A stretch of DNA of 64,000 nucleotides, taken from contig OX638316.1 in assembly GCA_951812525.1 (NCBI GenBank), positions 3,342,506-3,406,505 of the forward strand, read 5' to 3'. Numbering within the stretch: position 1 is the stretch's first letter; every line of letters begins with the position of its first letter. Below, one piece after another: positions 1-8,158 of the stretch. Made by a program: the position numbers and the translations under genes. Source of the stretch: an uncultured Poribacteria bacterium (GTDB taxonomy: Bacteria > Poribacteria > WGA-4E > WGA-3G). The notes below the pieces were generated by a model that saw only the letters and a program-made list of their open reading frames with translations, did not search any database and was not told the origin of the DNA.

Positions 1-912
1 TTCGATAAAGGCTTCGGATTTATCGCACAAGATAGCAGTGATGCTGATGTCTTCTTACACAGTTCTGCAATTAAACAGCCCGAATACGAAGAACTCCGCG
101 TCGGGCAGCGGGTGAAATACAACATTGTTGAAGGTGAGAAGGGGTTGGTTGCCCAAAATGTTGAAGTTCTTTTGACTCCGACAGAGCGCCGATGGCTCCG
201 ACAGGGAAAAGCAATCATTCCTCGCGGTTACGCAGGTTTCCCAGGACAAAGTGAAGGCCCATTGTTCGGGAATGAGCGCACCTCCGCCTTTGATAACCAA
301 GCGTCCCGACCAAAGCCGATTCGCAGTCGCCGCGATCGAGACCCATCTTTGGCATCTTCAAAACCAACAGTGAGACCACATAGTCAGACCACGTCAGCAA
401 AAAACTTTGGCGATGAGGATGTGAAAGAACAAACTTCAAAACAACTCAGCTTCGGTGACCTCTACATCCTCAAGCAGATTAATTTTGAAACACCAATGTT
501 TTTCGCGTTGTACGACGATGTACAACTTCCGGCGACTGTCCTTGAAATGACGCTCTCCCGTTTGACACTCAATAGTAATGGAAAAGAGCAGCACATCCCT
601 AAAACGGATGTTAAATATTGTTATAAGGATATTGATGCCGAAAGAGTTCAGGCAGCTATTGACATTGACGAAGAAGTCAAGGCACAGCAGCTGACGCAAT
701 TAACCGCCGATGCCCAAGCCTGTGAGATTGATACCGAGGCAGTCCAAAATGCCCGAAGAAATAAATCTCCGATTCAGGTTACTCTCCGGGAGGGTGAGAT
801 TTTTCGCGGGGTTATAGATTGGGTGAGTCCTTATGAGATTAAACTCATTTTAGCAAATGGCTCAAAGGTCGTTGTCTTCCGGCATGCTGTCTACACGCTT
901 TCCTTGGATTAG
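1..912 (+). CDS. Cold-shock domain / Sm-like (Hfq-like) fusion protein, 5' partial
   Basis: The reading frame is open from base 1, so the N-terminus lies outside the window. The first ~57 residues are a cold-shock domain: the RNP1 motif KGFGFI and the RNP2-type motif DVFLHSS are both present. A basic, Ser/Pro/Arg-rich linker follows, to about residue 145. Around nt 466-618 there is a small beta-rich segment of Sm-like pattern. The end (nt 760-906) closely follows Hfq: a strand ending in REGEIFRG, then a second motif ending VVVFRHAVYTLSL, comparable to Hfq's VYKHAIST. Cold-shock domains and Hfq both bind RNA, so an RNA chaperone or translational regulator is likely (inference). The internal GTG at 112 is not the start because the cold-shock domain begins before it. 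The next gene starts 8 bp downstream. Confidence 0.8.
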   Translation, partial: FDKGFGFIAQDSSDADVFLHSSAIKQPEYEELRVGQRVKYNIVEGEKGLVAQNVEVLLTPTERRWLRQGKAIIPRGYAGFPGQSEGPLFGNERTSAFDNQASRPKPIRSRRDRDPSLASSKPTVRPHSQTTSAKNFGDEDVKEQTSKQLSFGDLYILKQINFETPMFFALYDDVQLPATVLEMTLSRLTLNSNGKEQHIPKTDVKYCYKDIDAERVQAAIDIDEEVKAQQLTQLTADAQACEIDTEAVQNARRNKSPIQVTLREGEIFRGVIDWVSPYEIKLILANGSKVVVFRHAVYTLSLD

Positions 913-920
913 GTACTGCT

Positions 921-1490
921 ATGCAAGCCTATCACGAGCTCCTCGATGAGATTCATGGCGATGTCGAACGTTTACGCCAGGAGTCTGGAGGAGTCCCGTG
1001 TCCATCTGACTGCTTTTCCTGCTGCCAAAATACAGCGACAATGGCGATAAGCGAGGTTGAAGCCCGTCATCTGAAAGTCGGATTAGAAATGCTCCCCGTG
1101 CAGCTCCGCACACACATCCGCCAGAAAGCCGAGCGAACCATCAAAAAATTGGTATCACACGGCTACGATGCTGAAAACGTTATACCCGATGCTGGCATGA
1201 AAGCAATCGGAGTGATAAAGGGCACGCCTGAGGGTGAGTGCCCTATGTTAATTGGGGGAGTCTGTGCCGTTTACGAACACCGTCCAGTCATCTGCCGAGT
1301 CTGGGGATATCCGATTCATAACGGCAATGAATTAGCCTGTTGTCATAAAACCTTTATTGGACAACGCAGCCGATACCGCCCGCTCAATTACACCCGTTAT
1401 TGGAATGAGTGTAAGAGGCTTAGCAGCGAATTGGGGGCAGAAAAGAAAGCACCGAACTGCTATCTCGTCCGTCGGTTGCTGTCCGAATAG
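921..1490 (+). CDS. YkgJ-family cysteine cluster protein
   Basis: This 189-residue protein has the two cysteine groups of the YkgJ (zinc/iron-chelating) family. The first is C27, C31, C34 and C35 (pattern CxxxCxxCC). The second, in the C-terminal half, has the typical CP..GGVC.VYEHRP..CR..G arrangement, followed by further Cys. Family members are thought to bind Zn or an Fe-S centre; no reaction is established. It begins 8 bp after the cold-shock/Sm fusion gene and is probably co-transcribed with it. The ribosome-binding site is weak (AGG about 7 nt before the ATG). Confidence 0.8.
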   Translation: MQAYHELLDEIHGDVERLRQESGGVPCPSDCFSCCQNTATMAISEVEARHLKVGLEMLPVQLRTHIRQKAERTIKKLVSHGYDAENVIPDAGMKAIGVIKGTPEGECPMLIGGVCAVYEHRPVICRVWGYPIHNGNELACCHKTFIGQRSRYRPLNYTRYWNECKRLSSELGAEKKAPNCYLVRRLLSE

Positions 1491-1504
1491 GGCACTATGA
1501 ATTC

Positions 1505-1822
1505 CTAAATTGCGGATGCCTCTTCGCTTAACTCGCGCAAAAACTGGAACGTGTAAATTCCAGTGCGGTGCCCATCACTCCAAACCAAACGCACGGCGTA
1601 GCGTCCTACCTGCTGAATGTCCACAAGATGTAGATTCTCGAAAAAGTCATCGGAGGGTAAGATATGGAAAGGGTCTTTTTCTGAACGCGTCGCGTCGCAT
1701 CGCGCACATGGACACTTTTGACGGAGGAGACGATAAGATAACTCGCTCTGGTGTGAATCCTTCCACTGGATCTCCAAACTTGTATCGCCTCTTTTAATGT
1801 GGGTGGGTCGAAATTTCTGCAT
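1505..1822 (-). CDS. DUF971 (GBBH-like N-terminal domain) protein
   Basis: A 105-residue single-domain protein of the DUF971 family, homologous to the N-terminal domain of gamma-butyrobetaine hydroxylase. It shows the family signature: LEIQWKD near the start, a CPCARC zinc-type motif mid-protein, then VGRYAVRLVWSDGHRTGIY and a closing leucine-rich helix. The ATG at 1822 was chosen because GGAG lies 6 nt upstream and the family begins close to this point; the frame is open to 1876 but without a better start. Stand-alone DUF971 proteins are sometimes linked to Fe-S cluster handling. A ferredoxin gene lies just upstream on the same strand, but a functional link is inference. Confidence 0.82.
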   Translation of the reverse strand: MQKFRPTHIKRGDTSLEIQWKDSHQSELSYRLLRQKCPCARCDATRSEKDPFHILPSDDFFENLHLVDIQQVGRYAVRLVWSDGHRTGIYTFQFLRELSEEASAI

Positions 1823-1938
1823 AGTCGGCTCCAACAGGTTATAACAAAAAATACGGTTGTCGATTCGCGTTACCAAATAGGCTCACAAATCGACAACCGT
1901 TCAAGAGGCAGCAGTCCAAGGATTGTGCTAACTATCTA

Positions 1939-2196
1939 TTATTCAAAGTATTCAGCATTAATATCTATGAACTCTTCCCATTCTTCAGGGACATCTTCTT
2001 CCATAAAGATAGCTTCGACGGGACATTCGGGTTCGCATACACCACAGTCGATGCACTCTTCCGGGTCGATGTAGAGCTGATCAACATCCTCAAACTCGTC
2101 AGCATCCGGTAGGGGGTGAATACAGTCCACTGGGCACACATCAACGCACGCACTGTCTTTAACTTCAATACACGGTTCACAAATTACATACGTCAT
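1939..2196 (-). CDS. fdxA: 7-Fe type ferredoxin ([3Fe-4S][4Fe-4S])
   Basis: An 85-residue acidic electron carrier. The N-terminal half has C9, C17, C21 and C25 with CPVDCI, the usual layout of the [3Fe-4S]-containing half in which one ligand of a normal 4Fe cluster is missing. The second half has the complete CIDCGVCEPECP motif. The C-terminal tail (DVPEEWEEFI..NAEYF) is typical of FdxA-type ferredoxins. A strong ribosome-binding site (AAAGGAG) precedes the ATG. The DUF971 gene follows on the same strand with a gap of about 115 bp. Confidence 0.88.
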   Translation of the reverse strand: MTYVICEPCIEVKDSACVDVCPVDCIHPLPDADEFEDVDQLYIDPEECIDCGVCEPECPVEAIFMEEDVPEEWEEFIDINAEYFE

Positions 2197-2633
2197 GCGA
2201 AAAAACTCCTTTCCGCTTGATTTACAATAAGAGCCTACATATCATACAGGGGCAACTTTATTTGACCACAAGACATTCCCTATTTGATGAAGGCATTACA
2301 ATAAAAGACATCGTCATGTATGGCGTTTTTTTAAGTTTCGCCAGTTTTTTTAGAATTAGTTTTGGTTTGCAAGTTACGCCAAAATCCGCTGTCTGTTGAG
2401 TTGCGATTAGGATACTATAAATAATACCACAAGTAATTTATTTTGTCAAATTATATTTTAAATCAAGGCAATTCTACTGTAGAAGCGAATCTCCAAATTG
2501 TGCTACTAATGCACAATTTGTCTTGCTTTACATTTCGCGATCCTTTTCGACAACTAAAGACCAACTGCTAACTACTGCTAACTGACAGCTGATTGCCATC
2601 TGTACGTACGTTTCTCTGTCCCAACGTTTCGAC
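2197..2633. other. Intergenic region between divergent fdxA and recJ
   Basis: No convincing gene. The stretch is AT-rich around 2400-2460. It contains one copy of the AAATTGTGC...GCACAATTT palindrome family (about 2477-2540), followed by a degenerate tract of the CTAACTGACA type that recurs between genes across the window. Confidence 0.6.
2477..2540. repeat. Repeat family B, palindrome copy
   Basis: A 9-bp perfect inverted repeat (2495-2503 and 2511-2519) with a 7-nt loop. It is flanked by CTGTAGAAG on the left and by GTCTTGCTTTACATTT on the right. Similar flanks and palindromes recur near 7896-7995, 30685-30727 and 57136-57203, so this is a dispersed intergenic element. Confidence 0.7.
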
Positions 2634-2662
2634 TTGACAAACGCTAATTTTTGTGGTAATAT
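2634..2662 (+). promoter_or_regulatory. Sigma-70-type promoter for recJ-rel
   Basis: TTGACA at 2634-2639, a 17-bp spacer and TAATAT at 2657-2662 make a near-consensus promoter about 85 bp before the recJ ATG. Its position argues against any recJ start codon upstream of it. Confidence 0.65.
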
Positions 2663-2747
2663 ATCAAAAGATGGAAAAGCGTTGCTCGCAACTTCATCAT
2701 CTCGTCGCAAAGTACAGATTTCCTATCCTAACAACGAAAGGCGCGTC

Positions 2748-5324
2748 ATGAGAAAACCCTCCCGCAAAAAGTGGCGGTTCCAAAATTCAGATTTTGATAA
2801 GAGTGTGGCATTGGCATCGGAACTTGGGATTTCTGTATTTACTGCGCGACTACTTAACAATCGCGGCATAAAAACTGTTGCTGAAGCGAGGACTTACCTC
2901 TATCCGTCTTTTGATGAATTGCACAGCCCTTTTAAATTTGTCGATATGGACAAAGCCGTTGAGCGGATACGTAGGGCAATTGCGCGGGGTGAAAAAATTT
3001 GTATCTATGGTGATTATGACGCTGACGGTACAACCGCAACCGCGGTATTACTCAACACATTCCGACAACTCAATGCTCCCGCCGACTACTATATTCCCAA
3101 TCGGTTTGGAGATGGCTACGGACTCAGTGAAGATACCGTAAAAAAGATCCGCGAAGAGAAGAAGACGGAATTACTCATTACTGTAGACTGTGGTATCAAT
3201 GCAGTCGCAGCGGTCGCGTTAGCCAATCAAATCGATATGGATGTGATTGTCACCGACCACCATCAACCAGAGGAAAATCAACCGCCAGCACATGCTCTGA
3301 TTTCATCAAAGGTGCCGGGGGATGAATACCCTTACGATCACCTTGCTGGAGTCGGTTTAGCCTTCAAATTGGCACAAGGACTAATAGATGATCGGGCATT
3401 TCTTGAGTCCCAATTGGATCTGGTAGCATTAGGTACCGTCGTGGATATGGCACCACTCACGGGGGAGAATCGCATTTTGAGTCGCTTGGGGTTAGCTGAG
3501 CTTAACAAGCGCCAGCGTCCTGGAATTCATGCTTTGTGTGAGGTATCAGGACACAATCTCGACCAGCCGCTTGATGGGTACGCCCTCTCTTTTAAGTTAG
3601 GTCCGCGCATCAATGCTACTGGCAGGATGGATACCGCCGATAAAGCCGTTGAACTGCTTAGCACCGATTCCGATGATATTGCAGCACAGATTGCGCCTCA
3701 ACTCAATAAGGCAAATCAAGAGCGACAAGCATTAGAGCGGGAAATCCAAGATCAGGCAATTGAAATAATTGAAAATGAAATAGAGGATGACACCATCGGG
3801 ATTGTCGTTGCCAGCGACAAGTGGCGTGAAAAAGCACAAGGTGTCGTCGGGATTGTCGCATCCCGTCTGCTTCAAACCTATTACAAGCCGGTCATTGTCC
3901 TCTCCATTAAAGGTGAAGAAGCCACCGGATCCGGACGATGTATTGACGGAATGAATCTTGCCGATGGTCTCGTCGCATGCACAGAATTACTCGTGAAGCA
4001 CGGCGGGCACGCAGCGGCTGCTGGGTTGACAATCAAAACCGAAAATATCCCTGAATTCAAAAAAACTTTCAATGAATACGCTCGAAATCACCTCACAGAG
4101 GAAGAACTACAACCCGACCTCGACCTTGAGTTTGAAACACATCTGCCACTTTTGACGTTAGAAACTCTAAAGGAATTTGAGCAATTTGAACCTATTGGAA
4201 AAGACAATCCCAAATTTCTTTTTGGCGCACGACGGCTCAAAATTAGTGATGGACCTACGCTAATGGGACAGGAGAAAAACCATCTGCGGATGACGCTGAC
4301 AGATGGTACGATAAGACGGCGTGCCATCGCATGGAGAGCTGGAGACAAACGCGTTGACTTCATAGGTTCCAACGTGTCACTCGATATCGCCTTTGCACCC
4401 CAAATCAACGAATGGCAAGGTCAACGGTCAGTCCAACTCACCCTTGAGGATTGGCAAATTCGTCCCCAAGGTAGAGAGATGAAGTGGGATGTCTTTCCAA
4501 GGCGCGATGATGAGTCTTCTGTAAAACTTATTGACAAACGGAACGTTAATAAGAGAGAATATCTTTTAGACTTGCTCGCGAAAGAAGAATCTTGTATAAT
4601 TTATGTACAAGACACCGAGATGTTGGATATTCTGCTCACAAAACTCTTACCAGAAAGCATTGAAGGCATCGGACGGCACGATGAAACAACATCCGAGGCA
4701 GAGGAAGCAGCACTCTTGGGGCAACTGAAAAGCGGAGAACTCCGGGCAATCGCCTCAAGTAGCACTTTTTCGCTCCTTGAAGATTTTCCGTTTGTCACAC
4801 ATTTCGTCTTCTGCCACCTAACACCGAGTTTCGATGAGTTTTTCAAACGCTGCAAACCTGCTTTCGCATCTGAGGAGACCTCTTATCTGTATCTCCTCTA
4901 TAACAATCAAGACGAGGCGCATATACGTAATTGGATCGCTCAAAAATATCCGACAGAAAATGAATTACGGCACTTATACGGTGCTATGCGAATGATCGTC
5001 CAATCCAATGGTACCGCAGGGTCCCCGGAGATAGAGATGTTGGATGGCAGGCTCGGAGTACCGCTAACTGTTCGGACCGGGTTCACTATTTTTGAAGAAT
5101 TGCAGTACATCGCACGGCATGGAGAACCAGGACACAGACGCGTTAAACTCCTGCCCGCTCAGAAAAGTGAATTGTCCCATTCGCCGACATATCTGAAGGG
5201 CGAATGGATTAAGCAGACGAGCCACTCTTTTATTGAATTTCAGTTAAGGGAAAACATCGAATCTATGTGGAGGCGCATAGAAAATGAGTCTCAAATCGCT
5301 AATAAGCCAGATTCAAACCTATGA
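2748..5324 (+). CDS. recJ: Single-stranded-DNA-specific 5'-3' exonuclease RecJ
   Basis: This 858-residue DHH-superfamily nuclease degrades single-stranded DNA 5' to 3' in recombination and repair. The metal-binding motifs are complete: DYDADG at residues 89-94, VDCGIN near 147, DHH at 170-172, then a GTVVDMAPL segment and RINATGRM. The DHHA1 domain shows GGHAAAAG, and an OB-type domain follows. About 250 further C-terminal residues form an extension like that of long RecJ proteins of the Bacillus type. The ATG at 2748 has AAAGG 6 nt upstream and lies downstream of the promoter at 2634. The gene overlaps the next one by 41 bp, so the two are probably translationally coupled. Confidence 0.93.
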   Translation: MRKPSRKKWRFQNSDFDKSVALASELGISVFTARLLNNRGIKTVAEARTYLYPSFDELHSPFKFVDMDKAVERIRRAIARGEKICIYGDYDADGTTATAVLLNTFRQLNAPADYYIPNRFGDGYGLSEDTVKKIREEKKTELLITVDCGINAVAAVALANQIDMDVIVTDHHQPEENQPPAHALISSKVPGDEYPYDHLAGVGLAFKLAQGLIDDRAFLESQLDLVALGTVVDMAPLTGENRILSRLGLAELNKRQRPGIHALCEVSGHNLDQPLDGYALSFKLGPRINATGRMDTADKAVELLSTDSDDIAAQIAPQLNKANQERQALEREIQDQAIEIIENEIEDDTIGIVVASDKWREKAQGVVGIVASRLLQTYYKPVIVLSIKGEEATGSGRCIDGMNLADGLVACTELLVKHGGHAAAAGLTIKTENIPEFKKTFNEYARNHLTEEELQPDLDLEFETHLPLLTLETLKEFEQFEPIGKDNPKFLFGARRLKISDGPTLMGQEKNHLRMTLTDGTIRRRAIAWRAGDKRVDFIGSNVSLDIAFAPQINEWQGQRSVQLTLEDWQIRPQGREMKWDVFPRRDDESSVKLIDKRNVNKREYLLDLLAKEESCIIYVQDTEMLDILLTKLLPESIEGIGRHDETTSEAEEAALLGQLKSGELRAIASSSTFSLLEDFPFVTHFVFCHLTPSFDEFFKRCKPAFASEETSYLYLLYNNQDEAHIRNWIAQKYPTENELRHLYGAMRMIVQSNGTAGSPEIEMLDGRLGVPLTVRTGFTIFEELQYIARHGEPGHRRVKLLPAQKSELSHSPTYLKGEWIKQTSHSFIEFQLRENIESMWRRIENESQIANKPDSNL

Positions 5325-7491
5325 TCCGGATGCGGAAGTTGAACTCTTAGAACGATGCTACCGCTTCGCACAAAGTGCACATAAGGGACAACGCCGGAAG
5401 TCCGGGCAACCCTATTTTACGCACTGCGTCAAAACTGCTAAGATACTTGCCGAGCTGCGGTTGGATACGCACACTATCTGCGCAGGACTTATGCACGATG
5501 TCCTTGAAGATACAGGTGTTACGCGTGAAGAGATGCAGGTCCGGTTCGGCACCAACATCGCCAATCTTGTTGAAGGTGTCACGAAGATCGGACAATATAA
5601 ACTCAGTGTCTCTACACCTACCCCTACCACGACAAACACCGTTGAGGAACGTGTCTATCGGCAGCGCCAAGCAGAAACCTACCGAAAACTCCTCTTAGCG
5701 ACAGCGGAAGATATGCGGGTGATCCTGATTAAGCTTGCGGATCGACTTCATAACATGGAGACGCTGAAGTTCCTTTCCAGTGAGAAATGCCAACGGATTG
5801 CGAAAGAGACCTTGGAGATTTATGCACCCATCGCACACCGATTGGGGATCTGGCGTATTATGAGCCGTCTCGAAGACTTGGCGTTCAAGCATCTCTATCC
5901 AGTCGAATACCGAAAAATTGCCCAACTCCTGAATCAGAAACTGGCTGAGCGAGAAGCATATTGTGATAAGATGGTGAAACAGATTCGTCAGGAACTCGAA
6001 AAACGCAACATTTTTGCCGATGTCCACGGCAGAACAAAACATATCTACAGCATCTATCAGAAGATGCAACAAAAAGGGACACCTTTCAGCGAAATTCGGG
6101 ATCTCGTCGGACTTCGGATTCTCGTCAAAAACGACGCAGAATGCTATACAGCGCTTGGCGCACTCCATCACAAATGGAATTACCATCCAAACCGACTTCG
6201 AGATTGGATCGGGCAACCGAAGAAAAATGGCTATCAATCACTCCATACCACAATCCTTGATGATGGGAAACCTGTTGAGATACAGATTCGCTCTTATCAG
6301 ATGCATAAAGTGGCTGAAGACGGAATTGCTGCACATTGGAGTTATAAGGAAGGGTTGCCGACAAGCAAACAAGGACGCTCTATTTTCGCAAGTTACAAGC
6401 AGATACTTGAAGACATACAGGAGACCCAGGACAGTCCGCATCAGTTCATAGCATCAATGAAACTGGAGCTTTTCCAAGATGAGGTATACGTCTTCTCGCC
6501 GAAGGGCGATCTGTTTACGCTACCCGCTGGCGCGACTGTGATTGACTTTGCCTATAAGATTCACACCGATGTTGGACATACATGTGTCGGCGCAGAGGTG
6601 AATGGGAGTGTCGCACCGATTCGACGCGTACTTCAAAACGGAGACCAAGTTAGGATTCGGACGCAAACAAACGGCAAACCGAGCCGGAGTTGGCTACCTT
6701 ATGTCAAGACTGCCACCGCACGGAGTAAAATTAAACATTGGTTCCGCGAAAAAGACATCGCTGATGCCCTAGAGCTAGGCAAGAAATTCCTTACAGCAGA
6801 GTTGCGCGTCTCCTATCTTAACGCACGTGATTATCTCAATTCCCCGAAGTTACTCGACATCGCCAAGCAGCTCAAACTCAAAAATCTTGACGAGCTTTTC
6901 GTCCGAATCGGCAATGGAAACGAATCCGCTACCCAAGTCGTTAACTTATTGAAACCTGAGGTGCCGAAACATGAAACCGAGACTGTGGAAGAGGTCGAAT
7001 GCACGCAAAAAACCGCATCAGCTCCTGCCATCCAACTTGAAAATGACATCGATTTGGGCATGATGCGGATCATGAAGTGCTGTAATCCGATACCGGGTGA
7101 TCAGGTTGTCGGCTACCTTACTCGCGGACGCGGTGTTTCTGTGCATAGGGCAGGCTGTATTCGCATCCTTGATGAACCTGAAAGACTCTTATCTGTTAAT
7201 TGGCTCGAAAAATCTTCCTCCGAAAACGGAAACCATCCGCCTGACATCTACCCCGTTAAAATTTTCGTTGAGTGCAGTGACCGACCCGGCATGCTCGGCG
7301 CAATTACCACTGCTATCGCAAAGTACAAAGTAAACATCCGCTCCGGAACTTTCCAACCTTCTACAGAACGTCTTGACCCTACAGCCTCCGACTATCTCAC
7401 AATAGATGTGACAGGCGCGGAGCAGCTGGAGGAAGTCATGCAAGCAATTCGGCGTTTAAAGGGTGTAGAACGCGTCACTCGCAAGTTCTAA
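5284..7491 (+). CDS. rel: Bifunctional (p)ppGpp synthetase/hydrolase (RelA/SpoT family)
   Basis: This 735-residue stringent-response enzyme has the full long Rel layout. The HD hydrolase domain shows H47, the H71-D72 pair (in MHDVLEDT) and KLADRLHNMETL. The synthetase domain has GRTKHIYSIYQKM and NGYQSLHTT. The TGS domain begins VYVFSPKGD. A conserved-cysteine region with KCCNPIPGD and a C-terminal ACT domain (CSDRPGMLGAI) follow. Just before NGYQSLHT the charged motif reads RLRD, close to the RxKD form of bifunctional Rel enzymes rather than the ExDD form of RelA. GGAGG lies about 10 nt before the ATG, inside recJ. As the only long RSH gene in the window it probably does both synthesis and hydrolysis. 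Confidence 0.93.
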   Translation: MSLKSLISQIQTYDPDAEVELLERCYRFAQSAHKGQRRKSGQPYFTHCVKTAKILAELRLDTHTICAGLMHDVLEDTGVTREEMQVRFGTNIANLVEGVTKIGQYKLSVSTPTPTTTNTVEERVYRQRQAETYRKLLLATAEDMRVILIKLADRLHNMETLKFLSSEKCQRIAKETLEIYAPIAHRLGIWRIMSRLEDLAFKHLYPVEYRKIAQLLNQKLAEREAYCDKMVKQIRQELEKRNIFADVHGRTKHIYSIYQKMQQKGTPFSEIRDLVGLRILVKNDAECYTALGALHHKWNYHPNRLRDWIGQPKKNGYQSLHTTILDDGKPVEIQIRSYQMHKVAEDGIAAHWSYKEGLPTSKQGRSIFASYKQILEDIQETQDSPHQFIASMKLELFQDEVYVFSPKGDLFTLPAGATVIDFAYKIHTDVGHTCVGAEVNGSVAPIRRVLQNGDQVRIRTQTNGKPSRSWLPYVKTATARSKIKHWFREKDIADALELGKKFLTAELRVSYLNARDYLNSPKLLDIAKQLKLKNLDELFVRIGNGNESATQVVNLLKPEVPKHETETVEEVECTQKTASAPAIQLENDIDLGMMRIMKCCNPIPGDQVVGYLTRGRGVSVHRAGCIRILDEPERLLSVNWLEKSSSENGNHPPDIYPVKIFVECSDRPGMLGAITTAIAKYKVNIRSGTFQPSTERLDPTASDYLTIDVTGAEQLEEVMQAIRRLKGVERVTRKF

Positions 7492-7542
7492 ACCCACTTC
7501 GCGCAATCGGCATAATTCCTAATCGCGCGAGGTGTTTCTCTA

Positions 7543-7752
7543 TTAAGCCGCAGGCATTTTTGATATAACTTTAGCGACTTTCCCGCTCCGTATACATTTG
7601 ACGCAGACACGGATTCGTCTCGTCCCTTCCTCGGTTTGAACTCGAACCCGCTGGAGATTCGGCATCCAACGCCGCTTTGTGTGCCGAATGGATTTACTAA
7701 TTTGGTGTCCTGTCATCGGGCGTTTGCCGCAGACCGTACAGATGCGTGACAT
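7543..7752 (-). CDS. rpmB: 50S ribosomal protein L28
   Basis: A 69-residue basic protein that matches L28 from end to end: CTVCGKRP at the start, HTKRRWMPNLQ in the middle and RVCVKCIRSGKV near the end. The pairs C5/C8 and C50/C53 show it is the zinc-ribbon (four-cysteine) form. A GGAG about 10 nt upstream supports the ATG. It is convergent with rel and stands alone here. Confidence 0.95.
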   Translation of the reverse strand: MSRICTVCGKRPMTGHQISKSIRHTKRRWMPNLQRVRVQTEEGTRRIRVCVKCIRSGKVAKVISKMPAA

Positions 7753-8158
7753 TATGTGAGTCTCCTCTCTTTTTTCTTAAACCTAAATGTTAATAATACC
7801 ACAATTAGAGCGAAAATGCAAATTTCTTTATCCAAATATATGCACTGCTATATGTACTGCTAACCGCCAATCGGCAACCGCTAACCGCCCTCTGTACGAG
7901 GGATTTCCAAATTTTGCCCGCAGAATGCTACACGCGCATTCTTGCTTCGCAGTGAGAATGATTTACGCGGAAACCAAATTTGCCTTAGCTTTACATTTTC
8001 CGACTCTCCTGACTACTGACTTCTAACCGCCAATTGCCAATCGCTACTCCAAAATACACGTGACTTTTTTCCCAGAATCTGGTATACTAATGCTATATCT
8101 CCAAAATTCACACACCCGATCCTTCAAATAACAAGAAACAATTTTCATCTCCTAAAAA
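7753..8158. other. Intergenic region between divergent rpmB and glycosyltransferase
   Basis: No gene is supported. From about 7860 it holds degenerate CCAATTGCCAACCGCTAA-like tracts. At about 7896-7995 lies a long variant of repeat family B, in which the usual palindrome is replaced by ATTTTGCCCGCAGAATG and a GCGCATTCT...AGAATGATTTACGCG core, ending in CTTAGCTTTACATTTTCC. A promoter candidate sits at 8061-8088. Confidence 0.55.
8061..8088 (+). promoter_or_regulatory. Putative promoter for the glycosyltransferase gene
   Basis: TATACT at 8083-8088, preceded by TGG, has a weak -35-like TGACTT at 8061-8066 (16-bp spacer). It lies about 70 bp upstream of the gene. Confidence 0.4.

Noticed and set aside
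1939-2196. Missing cysteine in the first cluster motif of the ferredoxin as a defect
   Set aside because: The spacing is the normal one for the [3Fe-4S] half of 7-Fe ferredoxins.
2634-2747. Longer N-terminus of RecJ
   Set aside because: The upstream codons coincide with a near-consensus promoter, and the ATG at 2748 has a proper ribosome-binding site.
5695-6237. 180-codon frame on the - strand inside rel
   Set aside because: It is opposite a fully motif-supported rel gene and has no ribosome-binding site or recognisable domain.
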